Origin: Nitrosopumilus piranensis
GTDB lineage: Archaea > Thermoproteota > Nitrososphaeria > Nitrososphaerales > Nitrosopumilaceae
Length of the DNA stretch: 64,000 nucleotides
Reading direction: 5' to 3'
Assembly (NCBI RefSeq): GCF_000875775.1
Contig: NZ_CP010868.1
Span: 62,001-126,000 of the forward strand
The notes under the pieces were generated by a model. The model was given only the letters and a program-made list of their open reading frames with translations. It had not been told where the DNA came from and did not search any database. Both the position numbers and the translations under genes were made by a program. Shown one piece after another: positions 35,551-45,221 of the stretch (the first letter of the stretch is position 1; each line of letters begins with the position of its first letter).

Positions 35551-35953
35551 TCTGTAAATTTAGATATTTTCTCACATAATTATTGAAGTATTGTTTTCAA
35601 ATTTTACCTAAAATTAATGAAACAAGAGTAATTCAAATAATAGTTTTAGGTGTGAGTTACTGTTTAAATTTCAAGATGCGAATAAATTATCTTTGAGATT
35701 ATGTATTATTTTAGAATAGGTTGATCTACTTTACAATTATCGTCATGTATTATTTAGCAATTAAAAATATTCTAGCATAAAAGGTTGTTTTTCCATTATT
35801 TTTTAAATATGTAATCAGGCGCAATAACTGGTATTCATTACTAACAACCTTAGGATAATACACATCTCAAAAAATTCAGTCTCAAATAAGACAAAAAAGA
35901 AAAAAATAAATTTTTTAGGATCATATTTTTATCTCAACATTTTTTTTATAGGT
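35551..35953. other. AT-rich intergenic region, no gene seen
   Basis: About 400 bp between tRNA-Met and the next gene. It is very AT-rich, with many stops in all frames. I see no convincing small gene, RNA or direct repeat of the tRNA 3' end. Poly-A and poly-T runs near 35889-35950 could hold the promoter for the GT2 gene. Confidence 0.5.
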
Positions 35954-36781
35954 ATGGAAGTTACAGTAATCGTTCCAGCTAAAAATGAAGAAAAAAATAT
36001 TTTTCACTCCATTAAAAGTCTCTTAGATCAAACAATAAAACCATTAAAAATAATTATTGTATTAGATAGATGTACTGACAATACTGAAAAAATTGTTGAT
36101 GAATTAATTAATAAAAATAAAGGGATAATTAAAATTATTAAAAAATCAACAAAATATCCCAAAACTATCATCAAAGCTTATTGTATAGCTGAAACAATAA
36201 ATGTAGGGTTAGAAAAAGCAAAACCTTTTTCAGAATTTATAATGATTGCGAATGCAGATTCCATATTTTCTAAAGATTACCTAAAAGAATGTCTCAATAT
36301 TTTTACAAATGATGAAAAATGTGGCATGGTAGGATTTGCACATTATTCAAACATTTCAGGTTCGGGATATTTGATTAGAAGTTCAATTCTTCCAAACTTG
36401 AATAATCAGATTAAGGAATGTGCTGCAGAAGATACTTACATACAATTTTCTGTGTTAAATTTAGGTTATTCAATCAAGAATTTGAAAAAATCAACAGTTA
36501 CACTTTTGAGAGAAAGGGGAGGAAATTCTATTTTTGAACGGATAAAATATTCATTTTCAAAAGGATATGCATCATACACATTAGGGTATTCGTTTGGTTA
36601 CGAATTAGTTAGAACAATTTATTGGATACTGAAAGGAAATTTTTCATCGTTTGCAATTATTTTGGGTTTTACTTATGCACTATTAAAAAAAATCGAAAAA
36701 TTAGACATAGCATCAACAGATATTGTTAAACAATGGCAGAAAAAAAGGATTAATTTAGAATTATTCAAAAAAACATTCTAA
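35954..36781 (+). CDS. GT2 family glycosyltransferase
   Basis: This GT-A family 2 transferase has 275 residues. It opens VTVIVPAKNEEKNIFHSIKS, then LDRCTDNTEKIVDEL and the DxD-like ANADSIFSKDYL. AEDTYIQFSVLNLGY has the catalytic Glu-Asp of the family. A weakly hydrophobic C-terminal region (ILKGNFSSFAIILGFTYALL) may attach it to the membrane. It is the first gene after tRNA-Met and stands alone on the plus strand, converging on the epimerase gene with a 19-nt gap. Donor and acceptor are unknown. Confidence 0.82.
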   Translation: MEVTVIVPAKNEEKNIFHSIKSLLDQTIKPLKIIIVLDRCTDNTEKIVDELINKNKGIIKIIKKSTKYPKTIIKAYCIAETINVGLEKAKPFSEFIMIANADSIFSKDYLKECLNIFTNDEKCGMVGFAHYSNISGSGYLIRSSILPNLNNQIKECAAEDTYIQFSVLNLGYSIKNLKKSTVTLLRERGGNSIFERIKYSFSKGYASYTLGYSFGYELVRTIYWILKGNFSSFAIILGFTYALLKKIEKLDIASTDIVKQWQKKRINLELFKKTF

Positions 36782-36800
36782 ATTAATGCATGATTTTATT

Positions 36801-37871
36801 TTAATTTAGATATTGATAGATAAGTGACAAAATTTGGTCAGAAGAATGCCCATCTCCATAAGGGGAATTTCGGGGCAGTTTTAGTTTAGAATTATTGGTT
36901 TTATGTATTTCACTGATTATATTTTCTTTATTGGTACCAATCACTTTTGCAAATTTTGATTTTACAGATTCAGGCCTATCAGTTGTTTTTCGTACAACTA
37001 GAGCAAACTTCTTAATTGATGGAGAAGTAACTTCTTCTTGTATTCCACCAGAATCAGTAATTATAAATTTACAGGATTTCATAAGATACAAAAAATCAAA
37101 GTAGCCAACAGGAGAAATTAAAGTTACATTTTTAGATTTTTTTAATAAATCATACAAATTTAATTTTTTTAAATTTGATTTTGTTCTAGGATGAATAGGG
37201 AATATTATTGGTATAGGTGATTTAATAATAGCATTACATAAATTGCTTAAAGTTTTTGCGTTATCAATATTTTCTGCTCTATGTAAAGTTGTTAGTATAA
37301 ATTCTGAAGGTGTTTCAATTTTTGATTTTTTTAATGAAGTGGGTAAATAATTTTCAATTGCATCAATAACAGTATTTCCGGTTACAAAAATTTTTCCATG
37401 AACATTTTCATTTATTAGAGATTTTTTTGCATTGGCAGTAGCAGCAAAAAGTAAATCAGATATATGATCAACCATAATTCTATTATGTTCTTCTTGCATG
37501 CGCCAATCATGACTTCGTAATCCCGATTCCACATGTGCGATAGGAATTTTGTTCTTTAAAGCAGCCAAAGAAGAACCAAGAACAGTATTAGTATCTCCTT
37601 GAACACACAGTATTGCAGGATTTATTTTTTTTATAACATCATTAATTTTTTTTATGATTTGACTAATTTGTAATGTAGGTTCTCTTTTTGTTAATTTAAA
37701 TTTAAAATCAGGAGAAGGAAGTTCTAACTCTTCAATGAATTGTAATGACATATTATAATCATAGTGTTGACCTGTATGAACAAAAATCATATCATTTTTG
37801 ATTTTTTTTATAATAGGCGCTAATTTGATAATTTCGGGTCTAGTGCCAGTCACCAAAAGAATTTTTTTCAT
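36801..37871 (-). CDS. wecB: UDP-N-acetylglucosamine 2-epimerase (non-hydrolysing)
   Basis: This enzyme interconverts UDP-GlcNAc and UDP-ManNAc, a source of N-acetylmannosamine derivatives for surface glycans. The 356-residue GT-B-like protein has LLVTGTRPEIIKLAPIIKK, the FVHTGQHYDYNMS motif, VQGDTNTVLGSSLAAL, HVESGLRSHDWRMQEEHNR and ITDSGGIQEEV. All signature residues are present. It lies at the 3' end of a minus-strand glycan run, after the GT-C-like gene with a 67-nt gap. Confidence 0.92.
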   Translation of the reverse strand: MKKILLVTGTRPEIIKLAPIIKKIKNDMIFVHTGQHYDYNMSLQFIEELELPSPDFKFKLTKREPTLQISQIIKKINDVIKKINPAILCVQGDTNTVLGSSLAALKNKIPIAHVESGLRSHDWRMQEEHNRIMVDHISDLLFAATANAKKSLINENVHGKIFVTGNTVIDAIENYLPTSLKKSKIETPSEFILTTLHRAENIDNAKTLSNLCNAIIKSPIPIIFPIHPRTKSNLKKLNLYDLLKKSKNVTLISPVGYFDFLYLMKSCKFIITDSGGIQEEVTSPSIKKFALVVRKTTDRPESVKSKFAKVIGTNKENIISEIHKTNNSKLKLPRNSPYGDGHSSDQILSLIYQYLN

Positions 37872-37938
37872 CCCGTTTTTTATAAAAATTATCTATATAA
37901 AGATCAATTTTTTAAAACAAGAAATTATTTTTAACAAA

Positions 37939-39375
37939 TTAAGATATATTATGAGATAATCTAATTATTTCAAATTTACCCTGTGCAAATAATATAGTTG
38001 ATTTTAATGACGGGGATTTTTGTATGATGGATTTTAGGGATAAACCATTTTGGTCATTTGTATCAATAATAAATGTAAAAATCTGAAATTTGTTTACTAC
38101 AAAAGACAATAAATTTGGATTTGAGGGAAATCCAGTGTAGTCTTTTCCCTTCTCCCAAACCTCTGGGGAGGGATCAGCAGCAAAAATTAATTTATTTGTG
38201 TAAAATGAGGCAGGGTAAGATAATGAGAATGGTACTACAGAAATTCTTTGAATATTTTTATTATCATTCACATAATTGAAACAAGCCAAAAGGTCTTTTG
38301 AAATTAGTCTTTTAGTTTTATTTGTTTGAAAAAAATATGCTAGCCTAAAGAAACACAATATCAAAACAGAAGAAATAAGGATTATAAAAATAGAAAAATC
38401 TAATCTTAAAATCATTTCAGAAAATATTACAGACAAAGGAATGATTCCATATACGAGATAACGATAGTTATCTCCAAATTTCCATAGTATTGATATAATC
38501 AAAAAAAACATTCCCCAAATTATTAAGAATGAATTTTCTAATGTAAGATCTATAAAATCATTAAAATAAAAAACTACTGGAAATAAAATCAACCAGGGTA
38601 TTCTTTGTAAAATTTGTATTGGATTACCAAATTTTTTTGTGCCTTTATAATTTCCTTGTCTGAAATGATATCTAAGTATAGAAATATGTCCACAAAATAT
38701 TTTTTTATAGAATCCCTTAGAAATAATGATAGTTGATATGATTCCCAAAGGTAATGAAGATAAAATAAAGAAAGAAATTCGATAGTCAATTATAAGAAAG
38801 ATTATACTGATTGAAATGGAAGTAAAGAATAGTGACTGTGCAGCCATTTTATGACTCAAAAGAATTCCAACTACTGAAAAAATAGAGATTATGAGAAGTA
38901 ATATGGAAAAATGAGAAATGGAGAAAAATACAGTTAATAAAAAGACATTAAGAAAAAACCAACCCATAGGTCTAGGAGTTACCGAAAATGATTCTATAAT
39001 ATTGATAGGAGTTATGGCATAAACTAATGATGAGATCAATGCTACCTCATATCCAAAAGTTTGACTTATGATATAGTATAGTAATACTATTGATGAAAAA
39101 TCAAAAAGTATTCCAATAAATTGAGTAGGAGGTATTTTTTGTTTTCCAACAAATGGAGAAATTATTAGATGTAGAAGTGGTGGATATGAATAAGTACCTT
39201 TGAATAAAAACGAATTAAGAGTAGAGGGGATTTTTCTCTCATTCCAAATTTGTTTTGCGGCAGTTAAATTGTAGTATGAATCTACAGTATCGAGTTTAAG
39301 TATTATTTGAGGCAACATTCTAACTAATAACCCCACAACTAGTATTGTGTAAAAAATTTCATTGTGAAATTCCAT
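37939..39375 (-). CDS. GT-C-like polytopic membrane protein
   Basis: This 478-residue protein has about ten to twelve hydrophobic segments. The first outer loop has KLDTVDSYYNLTAAKQIW, which resembles the Asp-containing DSYYHL-type loop of STT3/AglB and other GT-C enzymes. LFKGTYSYPPLLHLII follows, as in such proteins. The C-terminal 110 residues are soluble and outward-facing, without a recognised WWDYG motif. It may be a lipid-linked sugar transferase or an oligosaccharyl-transferase-like protein. I cannot name a family with certainty. Confidence 0.62.
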   Translation of the reverse strand: MEFHNEIFYTILVVGLLVRMLPQIILKLDTVDSYYNLTAAKQIWNERKIPSTLNSFLFKGTYSYPPLLHLIISPFVGKQKIPPTQFIGILFDFSSIVLLYYIISQTFGYEVALISSLVYAITPINIIESFSVTPRPMGWFFLNVFLLTVFFSISHFSILLLIISIFSVVGILLSHKMAAQSLFFTSISISIIFLIIDYRISFFILSSLPLGIISTIIISKGFYKKIFCGHISILRYHFRQGNYKGTKKFGNPIQILQRIPWLILFPVVFYFNDFIDLTLENSFLIIWGMFFLIISILWKFGDNYRYLVYGIIPLSVIFSEMILRLDFSIFIILISSVLILCFFRLAYFFQTNKTKRLISKDLLACFNYVNDNKNIQRISVVPFSLSYPASFYTNKLIFAADPSPEVWEKGKDYTGFPSNPNLLSFVVNKFQIFTFIIDTNDQNGLSLKSIIQKSPSLKSTILFAQGKFEIIRLSHNIS

Positions 39376-39507
39376 ATCTCAACATATTCACCCGTATTTT
39401 GTTATTAAAATAATTCAATTTCATCAATTGTTAAAATTTTTCATAATTCTTATTTAGGAACAGTTTAAAATGAATAAATCCTCACAGTACTAGACAATAT
39501 TTGTTTT

Positions 39508-40302
39508 TTATTCTTCTTTTGTTTTTATACCAATAACAAATTCTTGATTGTTCAAAAGTTTTATCTCAAAACCATTCATAGATAGAATATCACTAATTTT
39601 TGGAATAAGATTTTTGTTGTGTATCTCTATGATAATTTTATTACATTTTTGTAGGGTATTTTTAGATCCATATAGACAATCAAGTTCAGCGCCTTCAATA
39701 TCCACCTTTATCAATCCAATTTTATCATCAATATGAGAAATTAGATTATCAAGAGTTTCAGCCTCTACAGTTATCGAATTATTAAAATCATCACGAATTT
39801 CAGTTATTAAACTTGATAATGAAGACCAGCCATTTTTTGTTGCTAAGGTCAAATTTTTTTTTTCACTATATACTGCTTTGTTGAATAAAATAATGTTTTT
39901 CAGATTATTTAATTTGATATTTCTTTTAAGAATGTTATATGTTAATGGATGTGCTTCAATAGATATAATTTGGTTTTTTGGGTTTTGGTATGACATATCT
40001 ATAGTATACTTTCCAATATTTGCGCCCACATCTATGAATATTTCATCTTTGCCAATATTGAAATATGGAGATAATGATGGTTCTCTATCATCATCAACCC
40101 AAATCCCATAATCATCATATCCACGCCTTACAAAAGATTTTTTTCCATTTTTAGTAACTATAATTTCTTTGGAGAGAAAGAAACTACTCATTTTAATGTT
40201 ATGCCGAATCAGAAAATCATCCCTTTTTTTCTTACCCATCACTCGTAAAGGTATCCTAATCATAACGTAGATTATTTTTGCTAGTTCTACTTGAAAATTC
40301 AT
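39508..40302 (-). CDS. FkbM family SAM-dependent methyltransferase
   Basis: This class I methyltransferase of 264 residues belongs to the FkbM family, which O-methylates sugars and other glycan parts. SAM-binding motif I is FIDVGANIGKYTIDMS, followed by ISIEAHPLTYNILKRNI and the family signature LIKVDIEGAELDCLYGS. I start at the ATG at 40302, which shares four bases with the GT4 stop and has a GGGGAG ribosome site 5 nt upstream. A GTG four codons earlier is open but less likely. The coupling with the GT4 gene suggests it methylates a sugar added by that enzyme or a neighbour. Confidence 0.87.
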   Translation of the reverse strand: MNFQVELAKIIYVMIRIPLRVMGKKKRDDFLIRHNIKMSSFFLSKEIIVTKNGKKSFVRRGYDDYGIWVDDDREPSLSPYFNIGKDEIFIDVGANIGKYTIDMSYQNPKNQIISIEAHPLTYNILKRNIKLNNLKNIILFNKAVYSEKKNLTLATKNGWSSLSSLITEIRDDFNNSITVEAETLDNLISHIDDKIGLIKVDIEGAELDCLYGSKNTLQKCNKIIIEIHNKNLIPKISDILSMNGFEIKLLNNQEFVIGIKTKEE

Positions 40303-41318
40303 TTCACTCCCCACAGGCTTAGATAAGTATCGGATAATTTATTCCATGTCTGCAATTTTGCAAATTCATATCCTTTTTCAATTTTTTTTTCAGTTTCATC
40401 AAAATTATCAACATAATAAATTATTTTTTCTGCCAATTGTTCTGATGAGTTACATGTAATTGTCATGTCTAATGAATCTAGATAATCTTGTTTTAGAGGA
40501 TTATCATAAACTGAAAATACTAATCTTTTTTTTATCAGAGATTCCAATATTCCCAAATATCCAGTGCAAAATACAAATTGGTTTTTATCAATAAATTTAT
40601 CAGGATTAGTGATACCATGAATTTTTATATTTAGATTATTTTCTTCATTTAGTTTTATAATGGTGTCTTTTAGACTACCATCCCCACAAATATCAACTAT
40701 CAAGTTTACTCCAATTTTATCTTTGATTAGTTTGATGGCTTTTATGAATAATAAAATACCCGTATCTTTTTCTAATCTGCCAATAAATGTAAATGAATTA
40801 TTCGACACTTTTGTTATTTTTGATGGAATAACACCTCCATATGATATATGATTAGTTTTTGTTTTATACCACTTTACGATGTATTTTCCAATACAGATAT
40901 TTCCATTTGTTAGTAACTCACTTAATTTTCTTAGTAAAAATATTTTTCTTGGTATTGGTACAAATCCCTCAAAGCCATGATAGGTGATAAAAACATGCTT
41001 AAAAGGAAATAATATTCTAAATGGCAAATAGTAGAAAACAAAAACTCTATAATCATGGCAATGAACTATATCAGAATTTTTTATCAATGTTTTATTTTTG
41101 TATAACCACTTCCAAGTATTAAGTAGATTTTCTAACGGGAATCTAATTATATTAATTTCATTAATTGTTTCTTGATCATGTAATTTTTTTTCATATTTTC
41201 GTGTCAAGACAGTAACTTGATGTCCTTTTTTAATAATTTCATTTGTTACTTGTAAAACATGTTTTTCTACACCACCTATATTGGGATAAAAATTAGGAGT
41301 TATCATTAAAATCTTCAC
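40299..41318 (-). CDS. GT4 family glycosyltransferase
   Basis: This retaining GT-B enzyme has 339 residues. The N-terminal domain begins ILMITPNFYPNIGGVEKHV, the classic GT4 loop, and has DIVHCHDYRVF. The donor domain has FTFIGRLEKDTGILLFIKA and LIVDICGDGSLKDTI. The expected E-x7-E region reads GYLGILESLIKKRLVFSVYD, in which the first Glu is not obvious, so this is a slightly diverged member. The start is GTG at 41318. It overlaps the FkbM methyltransferase start by 4 nt. Confidence 0.82.
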   Translation of the reverse strand: MKILMITPNFYPNIGGVEKHVLQVTNEIIKKGHQVTVLTRKYEKKLHDQETINEINIIRFPLENLLNTWKWLYKNKTLIKNSDIVHCHDYRVFVFYYLPFRILFPFKHVFITYHGFEGFVPIPRKIFLLRKLSELLTNGNICIGKYIVKWYKTKTNHISYGGVIPSKITKVSNNSFTFIGRLEKDTGILLFIKAIKLIKDKIGVNLIVDICGDGSLKDTIIKLNEENNLNIKIHGITNPDKFIDKNQFVFCTGYLGILESLIKKRLVFSVYDNPLKQDYLDSLDMTITCNSSEQLAEKIIYYVDNFDETEKKIEKGYEFAKLQTWNKLSDTYLSLWGVK

Positions 41319-41432
41319 ACATCACATCTCCTAAATATTAATTATGAAATTGTAGCGTAATAATTCTTAGGATTGTCTTTGTTGATATTTTAATACAAAA
41401 TTCAATCATGTGTTCTTCTTACCTCTATATTT

Positions 41433-42400
41433 TCAACCATGAAATAAAATCTTCTTTTTAAAAAATCCTGAATGTATTCCAAGAAATTGCCCAAGATTTA
41501 TTGTAAAAAGTATAATCGGACCTTTCCAAAGAGCAGAAATTTCAGTGGTGACAATTTTAAGACCATTTTTTCTTTTAATAAAATACAAAAAATAGTAAAA
41601 ACATCCCAAACTTAACGCAGTCGGTATTAAAATAGGACTAATTATGCCTACAAAAAGTAAAGAGATGAATGCATAACCTAAAACTAGTAATTTAGCATAA
41701 TGTCTTCGTCCATATTTCTTATTCATTACAAGTCCTAAAATTCCATCACCTTTGGCATACAAATACCACTGTTTAAGAACAGCTTTCAGATTGTTTCGAC
41801 ATCTCCAAAAAACTACAGCATCTTTTGCAAATACAAAATTAAATTTTTGTTCTACAAGTCTTAAATCAAAAAGAGTATCTTCAGCAGTAAGAGAATTTTC
41901 AGGATATCCTTGGACTTTTTCCCAACATTTTTTACGAAAACAGATAGATCTGCTAGAAGGGAGAAATTCTTTTTCATTTATTTGTTCAATTTTTGGAAAG
42001 GTTAACTCTGCAAGAATTTTTTCAAATTTTGATTTAGCATCTGGTAAATAAAATCCAGATACAACATCTATATCGTCATCTATTTTTTCCACCAATTTTT
42101 CTAACCAATCTTTTTTTGGAGTAGAACCAGCATCAGTAACGGCGATAATATCGTTTTTTGTAGATTTAATTGCTATGTTTCTACCTTTTGCAATATTAGT
42201 ATTTTTTTTTGGATTAGTTTTATAACAGAAGATCTTTTTGAGTAATCTTGAATTATAGATATAGTTTTATCTGTTGAACCACCATCTACAATAATAATTT
42301 CATCAGCTAATAATGTCTGATTTAGTAATGAATCTAACAGCGTTGAAATATTATCCTCTTCGTTTTTCACTGTACAAATAATTGAAATATTTTTAGTCAT
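41433..42400 (-). pseudogene. GT2 glycosyltransferase interrupted by a -1 frameshift at an A9 run
   Basis: Two open frames together make one GT2 protein of about 322 residues. The first (42400 to 42173) has SIICTVKNEEDNISTLLDSL and IIIVDGGSTDKT. The second carries on, without a start codon, as NIAKGRNIAIKSTKNDIIAV, then TDAGSTPKKDW, the LTAEDTLFDLRL catalytic region and two C-terminal membrane segments. The join lies in a run of nine A on the coding strand (42210-42218). One more A would restore the frame. The run, read as CAA AAA AAA, also fits a -1 slippery site. It may be a real loss, a sequencing error at a homopolymer, or a gene kept alive by slippage. The GT4 gene upstream is 3 nt away. 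Confidence 0.85.
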
Positions 42401-42403
42401 TTT

Positions 42404-43507
42404 TTACTTATTACCTAAATTTATTTTCACAAGTTCTTTTTCTATTTGAGGGGAAATTCCATCCCAATCATATTGAGATGAAAAGTTTAATCCTTTACTA
42501 ATGAAATTATCAACTAAAGACGAATCAGTTAATAATTTTTTAATGGCAAATACTATTGAATTAGTATCATTAGATTTTATAAAAAACGTTACACCCTTAT
42601 AGATTTTTGATCTCTCAAAGTTATCTGTAGTAATTACAGGAATACCACACGCCATAGCTTCTATATTGACTATTTCAAAACCATCCCTTAAAACAGGATT
42701 TATGAAAATATCAGCACTTCGTAAAAATTCTGGGATTTGATTTGGATGTTTTTTTCCTAACAATATCATATTTTTGGGAAAATCATATTTATCTTTCTGT
42801 TCTCCAATCAAGTAAAAATTAATTTCAGATAATTGTCTTGCTGCTTCTATCAGATAATCAATTCCTTTAATTTTTTCAATTCTACCTATAAAAATAACTG
42901 AGGGTTTTTTGAGAAGGTTGGATTTTTTACCAGATGTACAAAATATTTTTGTATCAATTCCATTTGGAATTATTTTTATTTTTTTTGCACCTCTTTTTTT
43001 TGCAAGTTCTGCAAGATAATCACTATAAGTTATTACCAAATTACTTTTTGATAATGCTTCATTTTCAACATGCAATCTAAATTTCCAAAACCAATTCCAA
43101 TATATTTTGGGTAAAAATGTTCTTAACGAATCTTGAGTGATGAAATTTTCTGTATACAAACTATGAATATGAGATACTACAGGAACACCCAACCCTATCG
43201 AAGCATATGTATCATATGGATTATGTGCATAGAGGATATCAGGTTGGAAATTTTTAATATGTTTTTTAACTAATTGTTTTTTTTTATAAAGATAATAGTA
43301 AACCCAAAAATTTGTTTTTGGAACATTAAATGATGATATTGTTACAATTGGAAATTCAGTAGTGGTATTTTCATCTTGAAATCTTTTATGTGCAATTACC
43401 TGAATTTCATGTTTTTTCCCTAAGCGTTTTGTAACTTCATAAGAAACTCTTTCAATCCCCCCAGTAAACACATTACCAAACCTTCCTGTTACAACAAGTA
43501 TTTTCAT
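42404..43507 (-). CDS. GT4 family glycosyltransferase
   Basis: This is a 367-residue GT-B enzyme. ILVVTGRFGNVFTGGIERVS opens the acceptor domain. VIFIGRIEKIKGIDYLIEAA, MILLGKKHPNQIPEFLRSA and the E-x7-E motif RDGFEIVNIEAMACGIPVIT define the donor domain. It is the first gene of the minus-strand run that continues with the frameshifted GT2 (3-nt gap). It is divergent from the flippase gene with about 140 bp between. It likely extends a lipid-linked oligosaccharide. Confidence 0.9.
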   Translation of the reverse strand: MKILVVTGRFGNVFTGGIERVSYEVTKRLGKKHEIQVIAHKRFQDENTTTEFPIVTISSFNVPKTNFWVYYYLYKKKQLVKKHIKNFQPDILYAHNPYDTYASIGLGVPVVSHIHSLYTENFITQDSLRTFLPKIYWNWFWKFRLHVENEALSKSNLVITYSDYLAELAKKRGAKKIKIIPNGIDTKIFCTSGKKSNLLKKPSVIFIGRIEKIKGIDYLIEAARQLSEINFYLIGEQKDKYDFPKNMILLGKKHPNQIPEFLRSADIFINPVLRDGFEIVNIEAMACGIPVITTDNFERSKIYKGVTFFIKSNDTNSIVFAIKKLLTDSSLVDNFISKGLNFSSQYDWDGISPQIEKELVKINLGNK

Positions 43508-43647
43508 AATCTAAACAAAATTTATAATAATACTGTTTCAATAATGTTTTTCACAATACTTCATTTAGTACTAAAATTATCTTTATCGGTAGATTAAACA
43601 AATCAATGATTCTAAAGTAATAAAAACGGCAATATTCATTTTTTGTA

Positions 43648-45135
43648 GTGGAACCCATACGTCTTAGATATTCAGGAATTGTTGTTTTTTTATCCAAATT
43701 CTTGAGTCTTTTGACAGGGCTTATTTTTACAGTAATTGTGACAAATAGACTTACAGAAGCAGATTTTGGAATATGGCAGGTTATCCAAACGACTCAAGGA
43801 TATACAATTTTTTTGATACCCATAGTATCGTATTGGACTGTTAGATATTTTTCTAGAGGTACAAATGTTGGTAGAACAAGTGCTATTGGATCATTAATTG
43901 TAGCTATTCCTGCAACAGGAATTTATTTTATTGCTACATCATTTTTTATTGGAACACTTGATGTATCAATTTTTTATTTTCTATTAGGATGGTTTCAAAT
44001 TCCGCTTAGTTTTATGATCGGATCACTTGAATCAACAACACAAGGTACAAAACCTCAACGTATGAGTTATGCATTCATTATTTCTGAGGTCGCAAAAATT
44101 ATTTTTGCAGTTCCTCTATTAGTTGTTCTTGATCAGGGATTAGATGTTATAATAACAATAGTGATAGCTACACAAATTGTTCAGATGTTAATGCTAGTTA
44201 TGTACAACCGAGATTACCTTAAAGAAGAATTTAACTATCAAATAATGAAACATTGGTTAAAAATATCTTGGATGCCCATCCTAACAGCAGTTCCTGGTTT
44301 AATTTACACTTTTGATGTTGCAATTGTTACATACATTACAAAATCTACAGAAGTAATTGCATTCTACAAAGCAGCATTTTTGATTGCTAATTTAATAACA
44401 TATGCACAATTTTTGGGAATAGCACTTTATCCAAAAATTATGAAAGGAGGTACATCCGAAGATATAGAATCAATTCTAAAACTTTTATTGATGTTTTTAA
44501 TTCCTCTTGCCATAGGAACGTATTTTCTATCAGAACATTTGTTATTTTTGTTAAAAAATAGTTATCTAGAATCGTTTATGGCATTACAAATTCTTATTCC
44601 AAGTTCAATAGTAATTGTATTTTATTTATTTTTTGATAATATACTAACAGGTACAGTCCATACAGAAATTGAGAAAAATGTATCATTTAAAAAATTATTT
44701 AAAAGTAGACTGTTTTTAGTTTCAAAAATTGGAATATCTTGGTCGGTAGCATATCTCATACTTTTGTATTTACTTTTATTTTTTATTTCACCAAATATAG
44801 ACGATTATAGTTCAATTTCAGCAATATGGGCCATCGCAACATTGATTTCTCTACTTCCATTTACAATCTACAAAGGAATTATTTCAAGAAGAATTTTGTA
44901 TTTTCATATTCCATGGAATAGTTTAGGCAAATTTGCATTATCATCTATTGCAATGATAATTTCATTGTTAATTATTATGCCTCTTATTGATTTTGGTGTG
45001 TCTAAGATTACATTTGCATTTTTTATTGGTGGAGAAATAATTGTTGCAACAGGTGTTTATTTTATTATTTTATACACCATAGATAAAGAATTTAGATCAA
45101 TGATAAAATCAGCCAAGAAAGCAATAACAGAATAA
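43648..45135 (+). CDS. Polysaccharide flippase, Wzx/MOP superfamily
   Basis: This 495-residue protein has 12 to 14 hydrophobic segments and follows the MOP/MATE flippase pattern. IVVFLSKFLSLLTGLIFTVI forms helix 1, then VTNRLTEADFGIWQVIQT, the conserved loop after it. A second half repeats the layout (around WMPILTAVPGLIYTFDVAIV). It moves lipid-linked oligosaccharides from the inner to the outer face. The start is GTG at 43648. It stands alone on the plus strand beside glycosyltransferase genes, so it likely exports the glycan they build. There is an 86-nt gap to the radical SAM gene, convergent. Confidence 0.85.
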   Translation: MEPIRLRYSGIVVFLSKFLSLLTGLIFTVIVTNRLTEADFGIWQVIQTTQGYTIFLIPIVSYWTVRYFSRGTNVGRTSAIGSLIVAIPATGIYFIATSFFIGTLDVSIFYFLLGWFQIPLSFMIGSLESTTQGTKPQRMSYAFIISEVAKIIFAVPLLVVLDQGLDVIITIVIATQIVQMLMLVMYNRDYLKEEFNYQIMKHWLKISWMPILTAVPGLIYTFDVAIVTYITKSTEVIAFYKAAFLIANLITYAQFLGIALYPKIMKGGTSEDIESILKLLLMFLIPLAIGTYFLSEHLLFLLKNSYLESFMALQILIPSSIVIVFYLFFDNILTGTVHTEIEKNVSFKKLFKSRLFLVSKIGISWSVAYLILLYLLLFFISPNIDDYSSISAIWAIATLISLLPFTIYKGIISRRILYFHIPWNSLGKFALSSIAMIISLLIIMPLIDFGVSKITFAFFIGGEIIVATGVYFIILYTIDKEFRSMIKSAKKAITE

Positions 45136-45221
45136 AAATTATGAAAAATATTTTGTCCAAAAATAACACAAAAATTTGTACACAAATGTATCTATTTTAA
45201 AATCTAATAATGAATTTTAGT

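Noticed and set aside
35551-35953. Attachment site or tRNA 3' repeat near tRNA-Met
   Set aside because: No copy of the tRNA 3' end was found after it, and no integrase gene is present.
41433-42095. Stand-alone protein starting at an internal Met
   Set aside because: Codons upstream of that Met continue the GT2 fold, so this is the second half of a frameshifted gene.
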